DNA of 64,000 nt from Caldicellulosiruptor danielii. GTDB taxonomy: Bacteria > Bacillota > Thermoanaerobacteria > Caldicellulosiruptorales > Caldicellulosiruptoraceae. Position numbers and translations under genes: made by a program. The stretch spans positions 1,263,001-1,327,000 of the forward strand of contig NZ_CP139957.1 in the NCBI RefSeq assembly GCF_034343125.1. The letters run 5' to 3'. The notes under the pieces were generated by a model. The model was not told where the DNA came from and made no database searches. It was given only the letters and a program-made list of their open reading frames with translations. Position 1 is the stretch's first letter. The number at the start of each line of letters is the position of its first letter. This document shows, in pieces, positions 43,762 through 52,163 of this stretch.

Positions 43762-44102
43762 GAATAAAAGAGCTTTTAAACTGTAAGGTTTATTTCGAGC
43801 CGGAAGAGGTAAACAGCGAAGAATTTTTAAATGCATGTGGTTCTGATCTTATGAGCGACGTTTTGGCATTTGTAAAAGAAAAGGTGATTTTATTGACAGG
43901 TCTTGTAAATCCTCAAGTGATAAGGACTGCAGAGATGATGGATATAAAAGCTGTTATAATTGTTCGAGGCAAACAACCATCTGAAGAGATGTTAAAGCTT
44001 GCAAAAGAAAAGTGTATAGCTCTTCTTGGAACCGATTATCCAATGTTTCAGGCATGTGGGATACTTTATGAGAACGGACTTGGGAAAGAAAGGTGCTGCT
44101 GA
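43749..44102 (+). CDS. DRTGG-domain protein 1 (hydrogenase-linked)
   Basis: A 117-aa protein of the DRTGG fold, a small alpha/beta domain named after a motif in phosphotransacetylase-linked proteins. Visible core: VYFEPEEVNSEEFLNACGSDLMSDVLAF, LTGLVNPQVIRTAEMMDIKAVIIVRG and CIALLGTDYPMFQACGILYE. The literal DRTGG motif is absent. SD TTGGAGG. It opens a run of small genes leading to hydABC. The second DRTGG gene (45891) looks like a distant paralogue. It is probably regulatory, binding a ligand or partner; this is inference. Confidence 0.78.
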   Translation: MKLTRIKELLNCKVYFEPEEVNSEEFLNACGSDLMSDVLAFVKEKVILLTGLVNPQVIRTAEMMDIKAVIIVRGKQPSEEMLKLAKEKCIALLGTDYPMFQACGILYENGLGKERCC

Positions 44103-44527
44103 GAAAGATGTTGCTTGAACTGGAATTTGAGATTGAACCAGGCAATTTTATGTTAGCAGGTGAAGCTTCTTCTAAGATTAAAGAGACTTTAAAGAAACTT
44201 GGTGTAAAACCAGAGGTACTCAAAAAAGTTGCCATAGTCTCTTATGAAGCGGAGATGAACATCGTTATACATTCTGTTGGTGGGATTTTGAAAGCCATAA
44301 TTTCAAAGGACAAAATTGAAGTAATAGCTCAAGACAAAGGACCTGGGATTGAAGATATAGAGCTTGCAATGAAAGAAGGGTATTCCACCGCTCCCGAAGA
44401 GATAAGAAACTTGGGATTTGGAGCGGGTATGGGTCTTCCAAACATGAAGAAGTACTCAGATTATTTTGAGATTGATTCACAAAAAGGCAAAGGTACAAGA
44501 GTGTATATGATTATTTACAATAAATGA
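44093..44527 (+). CDS. GHKL ATPase, RsbW/SpoIIAB-like
   Basis: A 144-aa histidine-kinase-type ATPase domain without a phospho-acceptor histidine domain. The N box is SYEAEMNIVIHS, the G1 box is AQDKGPGIEDIELAM, and the G2 box is FGAGMGLPNMKKYSDYFEI. This resembles anti-sigma-factor serine kinases such as RsbW. No sigma factor or RsbV-type antagonist is adjacent. I give the GTG at 44093; ATG 44108 is an alternative. It overlaps the DRTGG gene by 10 nt and precedes the H-cluster-like gene, so a role in redox or hydrogen signalling is likely. Confidence 0.82.
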   Translation: MLLRKMLLELEFEIEPGNFMLAGEASSKIKETLKKLGVKPEVLKKVAIVSYEAEMNIVIHSVGGILKAIISKDKIEVIAQDKGPGIEDIELAMKEGYSTAPEEIRNLGFGAGMGLPNMKKYSDYFEIDSQKGKGTRVYMIIYNK

Positions 44528-44559
44528 GCACCTTTGAAATGTAGGGAAGTGAATTATAA

Positions 44560-45891
44560 ATGAAAAATTTACATTCTATAATGCTTGACAAAGAGAAATG
44601 TAAAGGGTGTACAAACTGTATTAAAAGATGTCCGACTGAAGCTATTAGAGTTCGAAACTCAAAAGCAAGGATTATTGACCAAAGGTGTATAGACTGCGGG
44701 GAATGTATAAGGACATGTCCATACCACGCAAAATATGCTATTACTAACAGTTTAGAAGAAATCAATAGATTTCAATATAAGATTGCATTGCCTGCACCTT
44801 CGTTTTACGCCCAATTTGAGGTTGATGATGTAAATAAGCTACTGTATGCTTTGCTTGAACTTGGATTTGATGATGTATTTGAGGTAGCAAAAGCAGCTGA
44901 AATAGTAACCCACTTTACAAAGCAGTTTATTTTATCTGAGAAAAACAAAAAACCAATAATTTCCTCTGCTTGTCCGGCAGTTGTCAGGCTTGTCCAGACA
45001 AAATTTCCAGACCTAATAGAGAATATCTTGCCAATTGCCTCGCCTATGGAAGTTGCTGCATATATTGCTAAGAAAAAGACACAAAGAGAAAAAAGGATTG
45101 AAGAAGACAAAATAGGAGCTTTTTTTATATCTCCATGTGCAGCAAAGATGACATATGTAAATAGTCCACTTGGTTTTGAGCGTTCATATGTTGATGGGGT
45201 AATAGCAATAAAGGACGTTTATGGACTTGTAAGAAGCAAGCTCAGAGAGATAAAAGATGTAAAGTCTCTTTCGATTGCCTCAGGCAAAGGTATTGGGTGG
45301 GCAGCTTCAGGCGGTGAAAGCTTGGCATTGGAAGTTGAAGAGTATGTTAATGTAGATGGTATTCACAACGTGGCAAGAGTTTTAGAGGAGATTGAAAATG
45401 GCAAACTCAAAGACATCATATATTTTGAAGGTCTTGCTTGCAGTGGTGGGTGTGTTGGAGGACCTCTTGCAGTAGAAAATCCATATGTTGCCAAAAATCG
45501 TATTAAAAGATTGTGTTCTAACTTAAAAGACAAAGAAGAGAGTCTTTCAGCATGGACAGAGGAGATTATTAATAGTTTTTCTCTCAAGCTTAGGGATGTT
45601 ATTTTTGAAAAAGAATTAGAAACAAATCCTGTGCTTGAACTTGACTCTGACATTGAAAGAGCTATGGAAAAGTTTGAAAAGGTAAATAATATACTCAGTA
45701 TGTTGCCGGGTTTGGACTGTGGTGCTTGTGGTTCACCTACATGCAAAACTCTTGCCGAGGACATAGTGCGTGGTTTTGCTAATGACACAGATTGTATCTT
45801 CGTTCTCAGAGAAAACATAAAAGAGCTTGCAAACAAGATGGTTGAGCTTTCGAATAAACTGCCACCATCACTTGAAAGGAATGATGAGTAG
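44560..45891 (+). CDS. [FeFe]-hydrogenase-like iron-sulfur protein, putative H2/redox sensor
   Basis: 443 aa. The N-terminus has two 4Fe-4S motifs (CKGCTNCIKRC and CIDCGECIRTC). The centre is an H-cluster domain with all four cluster cysteines: C138 in SSACPAVV, C193 in SPCAAKM, and C294 and C298 in GLACSGGCVGGP. It departs from catalytic HydA: TSCxPGW becomes SACPAVV, the MPCxxK motif becomes SPCAAK, and the later GGGxP is shortened. The C-terminal FeS domain has GLDCGACGSPTC. There is no PAS domain. Such group C/D-type proteins are proposed sensors. SD AGGGAAGTG. It is distinct from hydA at 50335. Confidence 0.85.
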   Translation: MKNLHSIMLDKEKCKGCTNCIKRCPTEAIRVRNSKARIIDQRCIDCGECIRTCPYHAKYAITNSLEEINRFQYKIALPAPSFYAQFEVDDVNKLLYALLELGFDDVFEVAKAAEIVTHFTKQFILSEKNKKPIISSACPAVVRLVQTKFPDLIENILPIASPMEVAAYIAKKKTQREKRIEEDKIGAFFISPCAAKMTYVNSPLGFERSYVDGVIAIKDVYGLVRSKLREIKDVKSLSIASGKGIGWAASGGESLALEVEEYVNVDGIHNVARVLEEIENGKLKDIIYFEGLACSGGCVGGPLAVENPYVAKNRIKRLCSNLKDKEESLSAWTEEIINSFSLKLRDVIFEKELETNPVLELDSDIERAMEKFEKVNNILSMLPGLDCGACGSPTCKTLAEDIVRGFANDTDCIFVLRENIKELANKMVELSNKLPPSLERNDE

Positions 45892-46241
45892 TGCATAGCA
45901 TTTTGGATTTAAGCAGGTATTTTGAATTGGCAAATGGGATTGTAAAGGATGAGCAGTATGAAAATGTGTACATTGGAGATGTTTTAAGTTTCGCGATATC
46001 GCATATTAAGGACAACAGTATATGGATTACCATTCAAAACAATGTGAATGTGGTTGCCATAGCAACTCTCAGAGAAGTAAAAGCAATAATCTTGACAGAA
46101 GGGGTAAAACCTGACCCTGATATGTTTCAAAAATCAATAGAGCAGCAAATTCCGATTTTTACAACAGAACTTTCACATTTTGAAACAGCAAGGCTTTTGA
46201 TTCTCAAAGAAAAGGAAGATAAAAATGAGGCTTTATTATGA
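45891..46241 (+). CDS. DRTGG-domain protein 2 (hydrogenase-linked)
   Basis: A 116-aa protein with the same secondary-structure order as the DRTGG protein at 43749: an N-terminal SRYFELANGIVKDEQYE segment, GDVLSFAISHIKDNSIWIT, a repeat like VAIATLREVKAIILTEGV, and the final IPIFTTELSHFETARLLI. Sequence identity between the two is low. The GTG start overlaps the preceding TAG by one base, so the genes are tightly coupled. Its 3' end overlaps the PHP gene by 17 nt. The ligand or partner is unknown. Confidence 0.75.
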   Translation: MHSILDLSRYFELANGIVKDEQYENVYIGDVLSFAISHIKDNSIWITIQNNVNVVAIATLREVKAIILTEGVKPDPDMFQKSIEQQIPIFTTELSHFETARLLILKEKEDKNEALL

Positions 46242-46926
46242 CCTTCATATTCATTCGTTGCTCTCTCCGTGTGCAGACAATGATATGACGCCGCATAATA
46301 TTATAAATATGGCTAAGTTAAAGGGATTGGACGTTATATCAATAACAGACCATAACTGCACCTTAAACCTTGAAAGTTTTTTAAAAGTGGCAAATTTACT
46401 TGACATTCTTTTTATACCTGGAGTTGAGATTGAAACAGAAGAGGAGATTCATGTTCTGCTGTATTTTAAGCATAAAGATGTTTCAATTATAAGAGAATTT
46501 CAGAGCATTATTGACAAACATCTGCCTTTTGTAACGCTCAGAGAAGACATTTTTGGTAATCAATATATTGTTGATACACAGGACAATATAATCGGAAGCT
46601 ATGAAAAACTTCTTCTTCAACCACTTACTCTAAACTTAAAACAGATTTATGAGGTTTCCAAATTCTACAATATGATTTTTGTTCCTGCCCACATAAACAG
46701 ACAATCATTTGGTGTAATTGGAAGGCTTGGTTTTTTGCCTGAAGAGCTATCTGATTTGACCTTTTTCGAGGTATCTAAGACCGCTGAAATAGAATTTGCA
46801 AAGTTTATTCCTCAAAACAGAGATTATATTTTTCTCCACTCCTCAGATGCTCATCGTCTGTGGGAAATAAACGAAAGAGAGTTTTTTATTGAAAGTGATA
46901 TACTGTATACAATATTTTTCGATTAA
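46225..46926 (+). CDS. PHP-domain phosphoesterase
   Basis: A 233-aa stand-alone PHP domain. Metal-binding motifs are YDLHIHSLLSPCAD (HxH near residues 8-10), ITDHNC, GVEIETEEEIHVLLYF, PAHINR and HSSDAH. The family includes phosphatases such as YciV/TrpH-type nucleases. The substrate here is unknown. It is the last gene before the hydC promoter and overlaps the second DRTGG gene. TrpH-type proteins act on short RNA or on 3',5'-nucleoside bisphosphate, but nothing here fixes that choice. Confidence 0.85.
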   Translation: MRLYYDLHIHSLLSPCADNDMTPHNIINMAKLKGLDVISITDHNCTLNLESFLKVANLLDILFIPGVEIETEEEIHVLLYFKHKDVSIIREFQSIIDKHLPFVTLREDIFGNQYIVDTQDNIIGSYEKLLLQPLTLNLKQIYEVSKFYNMIFVPAHINRQSFGVIGRLGFLPEELSDLTFFEVSKTAEIEFAKFIPQNRDYIFLHSSDAHRLWEINEREFFIESDILYTIFFD

Positions 46927-46944
46927 ATTCTTCAAAATTTATAC

Positions 46945-46973
46945 TTCATTTATAACCCTTTGTATGTTACAAT
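46945..46973 (+). promoter_or_regulatory. Putative promoter of the hydC-hydA operon
   Basis: TTCATT (46945-46950), a 17-nt spacer and TACAAT (46968-46973), about 60 nt before hydC. The match is moderate. Its -10 lies inside a Rex-like operator. Confidence 0.5.
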
Positions 46974-46980
46974 ATTAACA
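46965..46980. promoter_or_regulatory. Rex-like operator 1 upstream of hydC
   Basis: TGTTACAATATTAACA fits the Rex core TGTTAANNNNTTAACA with one mismatch in 12 fixed positions. It covers the -10 of the putative hyd promoter. Confidence 0.65.
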
Positions 46981-46997
46981 GTAGTTTTAACTCAGTA

Positions 46998-47013
46998 TGT
47001 TAAATTTCTAACA
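46998..47013. promoter_or_regulatory. Rex-like operator 2 upstream of hydC
   Basis: TGTTAAATTTCTAACA fits the Rex core with one mismatch in 12 positions and is followed by the consensus A. Its centre is 33 bp from that of operator 1, close to three helical turns, which suits cooperative repression downstream of the promoter. Confidence 0.65.
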
Positions 47014-47034
47014 ATAGAAGGGGGATGCAGATTT

Positions 47035-47517
47035 ATGTCTTGTTGTCAGGGAAAGAATCTGACCGAAGAGAATTTTAAAAAGCTTGATGAGATTATTGAA
47101 AAGAATAAATCAAGAAGAGGAGCCTTAATTCCAGTTTTGCATGAGGCACAAGAACTTTTTGGATACCTGCCATATGAAGTTCAAAAGAGAATAGCAGAAG
47201 GTCTTAATATACCCATGGCAGAGGTTTACGGTGTTGCAACATTTTATACACGTTTTACATTAAAGCCGACAGGAGACCATAAGATAAGTGTATGCATGGG
47301 TACAGCTTGCTATGTTAAGGGTGCTGATAAGATTTTGGATAAGTTAAAAGAACTTTTAAAGATTGATGTAGGTGAAACAACAGAAGATGGTAAATTTTCA
47401 ATTGAAGCGACAAGATGTTTGGGAGCTTGTGGATTGGCACCAGTCGTTGTGATTGACAATACTGTTTACGGGAAATTGAGTGTGGATGATGTTGAAGATA
47501 TTTTGTCAAGATATTAA
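47035..47517 (+). CDS. hydC: NADH-dependent [FeFe] hydrogenase subunit HydC (NuoE-like)
   Basis: A 160-aa thioredoxin-like 2Fe-2S protein, homologous to NuoE. Cluster ligands are C87 and C92 (CMGTAC) and C128 and C132 (CLGAC), with the helical N-terminal domain LIPVLHEAQELFGYLP before it. I chose ATG 47035 behind AAGGGGGA; the open frame upstream covers the operator region. With hydB and hydA it forms a trimeric hydrogenase that in relatives oxidises NADH and ferredoxin together to make H2. Confidence 0.94.
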   Translation: MSCCQGKNLTEENFKKLDEIIEKNKSRRGALIPVLHEAQELFGYLPYEVQKRIAEGLNIPMAEVYGVATFYTRFTLKPTGDHKISVCMGTACYVKGADKILDKLKELLKIDVGETTEDGKFSIEATRCLGACGLAPVVVIDNTVYGKLSVDDVEDILSRY

Positions 47518-47557
47518 CTTAACAAATTGACAACGGTGAAAATATAAGGTGATATAA

Positions 47558-48115
47558 TTGAACGAGCTTTCGCTTTATATTCTTGACCTTGTGCAAAATT
47601 CGATAGAAGCAGGTGCAAGTTTGGTTAAAATTGAGATTGCCGAAGATTTGAAAGAGGACCTTTTTACCATTACAATAGAAGATAACGGCAGAGGAATTCC
47701 ACAGGATGTTATTGATAAAGTAACAGACCCTTTTTACACCACAAGAAAAACGCGAAAAGTAGGACTTGGTCTTTCTTTAGCAAAACAACTTGCAATGGAC
47801 TGTGAGGGAAGTTTTACTATTGAAAGGCTTGAAAAAGGCACTAAAATAGTGCTTAAGATGAAACATTCTCATATAGACAGACCTCCTCTTGGAAATATAA
47901 CCGAAACCTTACTTGCACTTATAAACGGTGCACCAGATTTGGATTTTAAGTTTTGTTATAAAAAAGACCGAAACGAGTTTATATTTGACACAAGAAGCAT
48001 CCGGGACATTCTGGGTGATGATATTCCTTTAAATACTCTGAGCGTTCTTGACTTTATTCGTGGTCAGTTAGAAAGTGGTTTATCAAATTTAACCGGAGGT
48101 GTAAATAATAGATGA
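47558..48115 (+). CDS. GHKL ATPase within the hyd operon
   Basis: A 185-aa histidine-kinase-type ATPase domain with no dimerisation or phospho-acceptor domain. N box DLVQNSIEAGAS (N14), G1 box DNGRGIPQDVIDK, F-box-like DPFYTT and G2 box GLGLSLAK. A unique 75-residue C-terminus follows. It lies between hydC and the next iron-sulfur gene, overlapping the latter by 4 nt, so it is made together with the hydrogenase. It starts TTG. It may be a sensor or a protein kinase; the partner is unknown. Confidence 0.85.
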   Translation: MNELSLYILDLVQNSIEAGASLVKIEIAEDLKEDLFTITIEDNGRGIPQDVIDKVTDPFYTTRKTRKVGLGLSLAKQLAMDCEGSFTIERLEKGTKIVLKMKHSHIDRPPLGNITETLLALINGAPDLDFKFCYKKDRNEFIFDTRSIRDILGDDIPLNTLSVLDFIRGQLESGLSNLTGGVNNR

Positions 48116-48501
48116 TTAAGTCTATTCAAGAGCTTGAAGAAATAAGGAAAAAGGCGTTAGAAGAACTTGAGTTCAGAAAACAACACGGTGAAGGTATAAG
48201 AATTGTTGTTGGAATGGCAACATGTGGAATAGCAGCAGGCGCAAGACCTGTTATGCTCAAGTTTGTTGAAGAGATTCAAAAAAGGAATTTAAAAAACGTC
48301 ACAGTTGTTCAGACGGGTTGTATTGGACTTTGTAAGTATGAACCAATTGTGGAGGTTTATGAACCAAATAAAGAAAAGGTCACTTATGTCAAAATGACTC
48401 CTGAAAAGGTTTTAAAGGTTGTTGCAGAGCATTTGGTCAATGGAAAACCAGTGTATGAATACACAATTGGCTATGAAGAAAATAAAGAGGCAAATAACTA
48501 A
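48112..48501 (+). CDS. Thioredoxin-like [2Fe-2S] protein (NuoE/HydB N-domain type)
   Basis: A 129-aa single-domain protein. It resembles the 2Fe-2S domain at the N-terminus of HydB, with [13 protein letters not shown] and [19 protein letters not shown]. Cysteines C38, C70 and C74 are present, but the second cysteine of the usual first pair is replaced in GIAAGA, so only three of the four common ligands are visible. Proteins of this kind are found between the NuoE-like and NuoF-like genes in Thermoanaerobacter and Thermotoga hydrogenase operons. It may carry electrons or bind the HydB subunit. SD GGAGGTG. Confidence 0.85.
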   Translation: MIKSIQELEEIRKKALEELEFRKQHGEGIRIVVGMATCGIAAGARPVMLKFVEEIQKRNLKNVTVVQTGCIGLCKYEPIVEVYEPNKEKVTYVKMTPEKVLKVVAEHLVNGKPVYEYTIGYEENKEANN

Positions 48502-48518
48502 AAGGAGGGAAGGCTAAC

Positions 48519-50315
48519 ATGCCATTGTACAGATCGCACGTTCTTGTATGCGGTGGGACAGGTTGTACATCAGGTGGGTCAGATAGAATATATGATGCAT
48601 TTTTAAAAGAGATTGAAGCTCAGAATTTAAAAGATGAGGTTCAGGTAATTCGTACAGGTTGTTTTGGACTTTGTGCAGAAGGTCCAATTGTGATTGTTTA
48701 TCCAGAAGGAGCATTTTACAGCAAGGTTGCAGACTCTGATGTAAAAGAGATTGTTGAAGAGCATCTTTTAAAAGGAAGAATAGTAAAAAGACTTTTATAT
48801 AAAGAGTCGATAGAAGAAGGTCAGATCAAATCGTTAAATGAAGTCAAATTCTATAAAAAACAGATGCGAATTGCTCTCAGAAACTGCGGTGTTATAAATC
48901 CAGAAAATATCGAAGAATATATCGCGTATGATGGTTACAAGGCTTTAGCAAAGGTACTTACAGAGATGACACCTGAACAAGTGATTGATTGGGTAAAAAG
49001 GTCAGGTCTTAGAGGAAGAGGTGGCGGTGGTTTCCCAACAGGACTCAAATGGGAGTTTGCAGCAAAAGCTCCGGGTGATGTTAAGTATGTTGTTTGCAAC
49101 GCAGACGAAGGTGACCCAGGTGCGTACATGGACAGAAGCATCTTAGAAGGCGACCCGCATTCTGTAATTGAAGCAATGGCTATCGCTGGATATGCTATTG
49201 GTTCAAAGCAAGGTTATGTGTATGTCAGAGCAGAGTATCCATTGGCAGTAAAAAGACTTGAAGTTGCCATAGAGCAGGCAAGGCAGTACGGGCTTTTGGG
49301 CAAGAATATATTGGGTACAAACTTTGAATTTGATATCGAAATAAGGCTTGGTGCTGGAGCATTTGTTTGTGGTGAGGAAACAGCGCTAATGACATCAATT
49401 GAAGGACACAGAGGAGAACCACGCCCAAGGCCACCATTCCCAGCTGTAAAAGGTCTGTGGGGAAAACCTACTTTACTTAATAACGTTGAGACATACGCAA
49501 ACATTCCAGTAATAATTCTAAAGGGTCCAGAGTGGTTTGCATCAATTGGAACAGAGAAGAGCAAAGGAACAAAAGTTTTTGCACTTGTTGGAAAGGTTAA
49601 TAATACAGGACTTATTGAGGTTCCAATGGGAACAACTGTAAGAGAGATAGTTGAGGATATTGGTGGCGGAATTCCTGGCGGCAAAAAATTTAAGGCGGTT
49701 CAAACAGGTGGACCATCAGGTGGATGTATCCCAGCATCGCTAATGGACACACCAATTGACTTTGATTCTTTGACTGCACTTGGTACAATGATGGGATCTG
49801 GCGGAATGATTGTGATGGATGAAGACACCTGTATGGTTGACATAGCAAAGTTCTTCTTAGAATTTACAGTTGATGAGTCATGCGGAAAATGTCCACCATG
49901 TAGAATAGGGACAAGAAGAATGCTTGAAATTTTGCAGAAGATAACAAGCGGAAATGGTACAGAAGAAGATTTAGAAAAGTTAGAAGAACTTGCATACTCA
50001 ATAAAAGACAGTGCTCTTTGTGGACTTGGTCAGACTGCACCAAATCCTGTTTTGAGTACACTAAGATACTTTAGAGATGAGTATGAGGCACATGTAAAAG
50101 AAAAGAGATGTCCTGCAGGTGCTTGCAAGGCACTACTCAGAATTGTGATAGACAAAGAACTTTGTAAAGGCTGTGGCATATGTGCTAAGAACTGTCCTGC
50201 AAATGCTATTACAGGCCAAATCAAAAAGCCTTTTGAGATTGACCAAAGCAAATGTATCAAATGCGGCGTTTGCATAGAGAAGTGTCCGTTTAAAGCAATC
50301 TCCAAGAAGGCATAA
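48519..50315 (+). CDS. hydB: NADH-dependent [FeFe] hydrogenase subunit HydB (NuoF-like)
   Basis: 598 aa, the flavin subunit of the trimeric hydrogenase. Domains in order: a thioredoxin-like 2Fe-2S domain (CGGTGC and TGCFGLC), the FMN and NADH site with [16 protein letters not shown] and [13 protein letters not shown], a SLBB domain, the NuoF 4Fe-4S motif [13 protein letters not shown], and a C-terminal pair of 4Fe-4S motifs ([11 protein letters not shown] and [11 protein letters not shown]). This set is that of bifurcating HydB. SD AAAGGAGGG. Confidence 0.96.
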   Translation: MPLYRSHVLVCGGTGCTSGGSDRIYDAFLKEIEAQNLKDEVQVIRTGCFGLCAEGPIVIVYPEGAFYSKVADSDVKEIVEEHLLKGRIVKRLLYKESIEEGQIKSLNEVKFYKKQMRIALRNCGVINPENIEEYIAYDGYKALAKVLTEMTPEQVIDWVKRSGLRGRGGGGFPTGLKWEFAAKAPGDVKYVVCNADEGDPGAYMDRSILEGDPHSVIEAMAIAGYAIGSKQGYVYVRAEYPLAVKRLEVAIEQARQYGLLGKNILGTNFEFDIEIRLGAGAFVCGEETALMTSIEGHRGEPRPRPPFPAVKGLWGKPTLLNNVETYANIPVIILKGPEWFASIGTEKSKGTKVFALVGKVNNTGLIEVPMGTTVREIVEDIGGGIPGGKKFKAVQTGGPSGGCIPASLMDTPIDFDSLTALGTMMGSGGMIVMDEDTCMVDIAKFFLEFTVDESCGKCPPCRIGTRRMLEILQKITSGNGTEEDLEKLEELAYSIKDSALCGLGQTAPNPVLSTLRYFRDEYEAHVKEKRCPAGACKALLRIVIDKELCKGCGICAKNCPANAITGQIKKPFEIDQSKCIKCGVCIEKCPFKAISKKA

Positions 50316-50334
50316 TCAAGGGAGGGTATGACAA

Positions 50335-52074
50335 ATGGAAATGGTTAATATAACAATAGATGGCAAGAAGATTCAGGTGCCAAAGGATTATACAGTGCTT
50401 CAGGCAGCACGCGAAGCAGGAGTTGAGATTCCAACTCTTTGTTATCTCAAAGGTATAAACGAAATTGGTGCTTGCAGAATGTGTGTTGTTGAAGTAAAAG
50501 GGGCAAGAAGTTTACAAGCTGCTTGTGTCTACCCTGTGTCAGAAGGCATGGAAGTAATCACAAACAGTGAAAGGGTAAGAAGAGCAAGAAAGGTTAATCT
50601 TGAGCTTATTCTTTCGAATCATGACAGAAGCTGCTTGACATGCGTTAGAAGCGGAAATTGTGAACTTCAAAAGCTTGCAGAAGATTTAAATGTTAAGCAA
50701 ATTAGATATGAAGGCGAAAATATAAGAAGACCTCTTGATGATTTTTCACCTTCTGTTGTAAGAGACCCCAATAAGTGTATACTTTGTAAAAGATGTATAA
50801 ATGTCTGCAGGAATGTTCAAGAGGTTGGAGTTATAAACGCAAATTACAGAGGTTTCAAAACAGTTATATCCACTGCGTTTGACAGAAGTCTAAATGATGT
50901 TGCATGTACAATGTGTGGTCAATGTATTCAGGCTTGCCCAGTTGGAGCTTTAAGAGAAAAAGATTCAACAGATATTGTGTGGAAGGCACTCGCTGACAAT
51001 AACAAATATGTGGTTGTTCAAACAGCTCCAGCTGTCAGAGTTGCACTTGGTGAAGAGTTTGGACTTCCAATTGGTACAAGAGTTACCGGCAAGATGGTAA
51101 CTGCTCTCAAGATGCTCGGATTTGACAAGGTATTTGATACAGACACAGGTGCAGACCTTACAATAATGGAAGAAGGTACAGAGCTGATAAATAGAATCAA
51201 AAATGGTGGTAAACTTCCTCTTATTACTTCTTGTTCTCCGGGATGGATTAAGTTCTGTGAACACTACTTCCCAGAATTTTTAGATAATTTATCTACCTGC
51301 AAATCACCACATGAGATGTTTGGTGCTATTTTAAAAACATACTTTGCTCAGAAAATGGGAATTGACCCTGCAAACATGTTTGTTGTCTCTGTCATGCCAT
51401 GTACTGCTAAGAAATTCGAAGCTCAAAGAGAAGAACTTGCTGCAAGTGGATATCCGGACGTTGATGCAGTTTTGACAACAAGAGAGCTCGCAAGAATGAT
51501 AAAAGAAGCGGGAATTGACTTTGTGAACTTGCCAGATAGTCATTTTGACGATCCAATGGGAGATGCAACAGGTGCAGGTGTCATCTTTGGAACAACAGGT
51601 GGTGTAATGGAAGCAGCACTGCGAACTGTATATGAAGTGATGACAGGAAAAACCCTTGAAAATGTTGAAATTACCCAAGTTCGTGGCCTTGAAGGAATAA
51701 GAGAGGCTGAGATTGACGTCGGTAGTATGAAGATTAAAGCAGCTGTTGCACATGGTCTTGCAAACGCTAAAAAACTTCTTGAGATGGTCAAAAACGGTGA
51801 AAAAGAATATCACTTTATAGAAATCATGGCATGCCCTGGCGGATGCATAATGGGTGGAGGTCAGCCAATTGTTCCTGCAAAGGTAAAAGAAAAAGTAGAT
51901 GTTGCAAAACTCAGAGCAAGTGCAATATACGATGAGGATAGGTCCCTGCCAATAAGAAAGTCTCATGAAAACCCTGCTATAAAAAGATTATATGAAGAGT
52001 TCTTAGGTCATCCAAATAGCGAAAAAGCTCATCATATTCTGCATACACACTATAAGAAAAGACCACTGTACTGA
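50335..52074 (+). CDS. hydA: [FeFe] hydrogenase catalytic subunit HydA
   Basis: 579 aa. N-terminal 2Fe-2S ferredoxin domain (CRMC within GACRMCVVEVKG), the His-ligated 4Fe-4S motif (HDRSCLTCVRSGNC), two 4Fe-4S motifs (CILCKRCINVC, CTMCGQCIQAC), then the H-cluster domain with all three signatures: TSCSPGW (C300), MPCTAKKFE (C356) and EIMACPGGCIMGGGQP (C500, C504). A small-subunit-like C-terminus ends HTHYKKRPLY. This is a typical group A M3 enzyme. SD GGGAGGG. It is followed by a terminator. Maturases HydEFG are not in the window. Confidence 0.97.
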   Translation: MEMVNITIDGKKIQVPKDYTVLQAAREAGVEIPTLCYLKGINEIGACRMCVVEVKGARSLQAACVYPVSEGMEVITNSERVRRARKVNLELILSNHDRSCLTCVRSGNCELQKLAEDLNVKQIRYEGENIRRPLDDFSPSVVRDPNKCILCKRCINVCRNVQEVGVINANYRGFKTVISTAFDRSLNDVACTMCGQCIQACPVGALREKDSTDIVWKALADNNKYVVVQTAPAVRVALGEEFGLPIGTRVTGKMVTALKMLGFDKVFDTDTGADLTIMEEGTELINRIKNGGKLPLITSCSPGWIKFCEHYFPEFLDNLSTCKSPHEMFGAILKTYFAQKMGIDPANMFVVSVMPCTAKKFEAQREELAASGYPDVDAVLTTRELARMIKEAGIDFVNLPDSHFDDPMGDATGAGVIFGTTGGVMEAALRTVYEVMTGKTLENVEITQVRGLEGIREAEIDVGSMKIKAAVAHGLANAKKLLEMVKNGEKEYHFIEIMACPGGCIMGGGQPIVPAKVKEKVDVAKLRASAIYDEDRSLPIRKSHENPAIKRLYEEFLGHPNSEKAHHILHTHYKKRPLY

Positions 52075-52093
52075 GCTTGATTTAAATCTTAGG

Positions 52094-52133
52094 AAAAGAA
52101 GCTGGTCTATAAATTTGCCAGCTTCTTTTTTTA
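52094..52133 (+). terminator. Terminator after hydA
   Basis: Stem GAAGCTGG with CCAGCTTC, extended by A-T pairs, 12-nt loop, followed by TTTTTTTAT. Confidence 0.88.
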
Positions 52134-52163
52134 TCAAAAGTTATTTTTTTTGTAACATATTAA

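Noticed and set aside
50965-51966. Long antisense frames inside hydA (up to 211 codons)
   Set aside because: They are shadows of a well-conserved gene on the + strand, with low-complexity Cys/Phe/Ser-rich translations and no SD.
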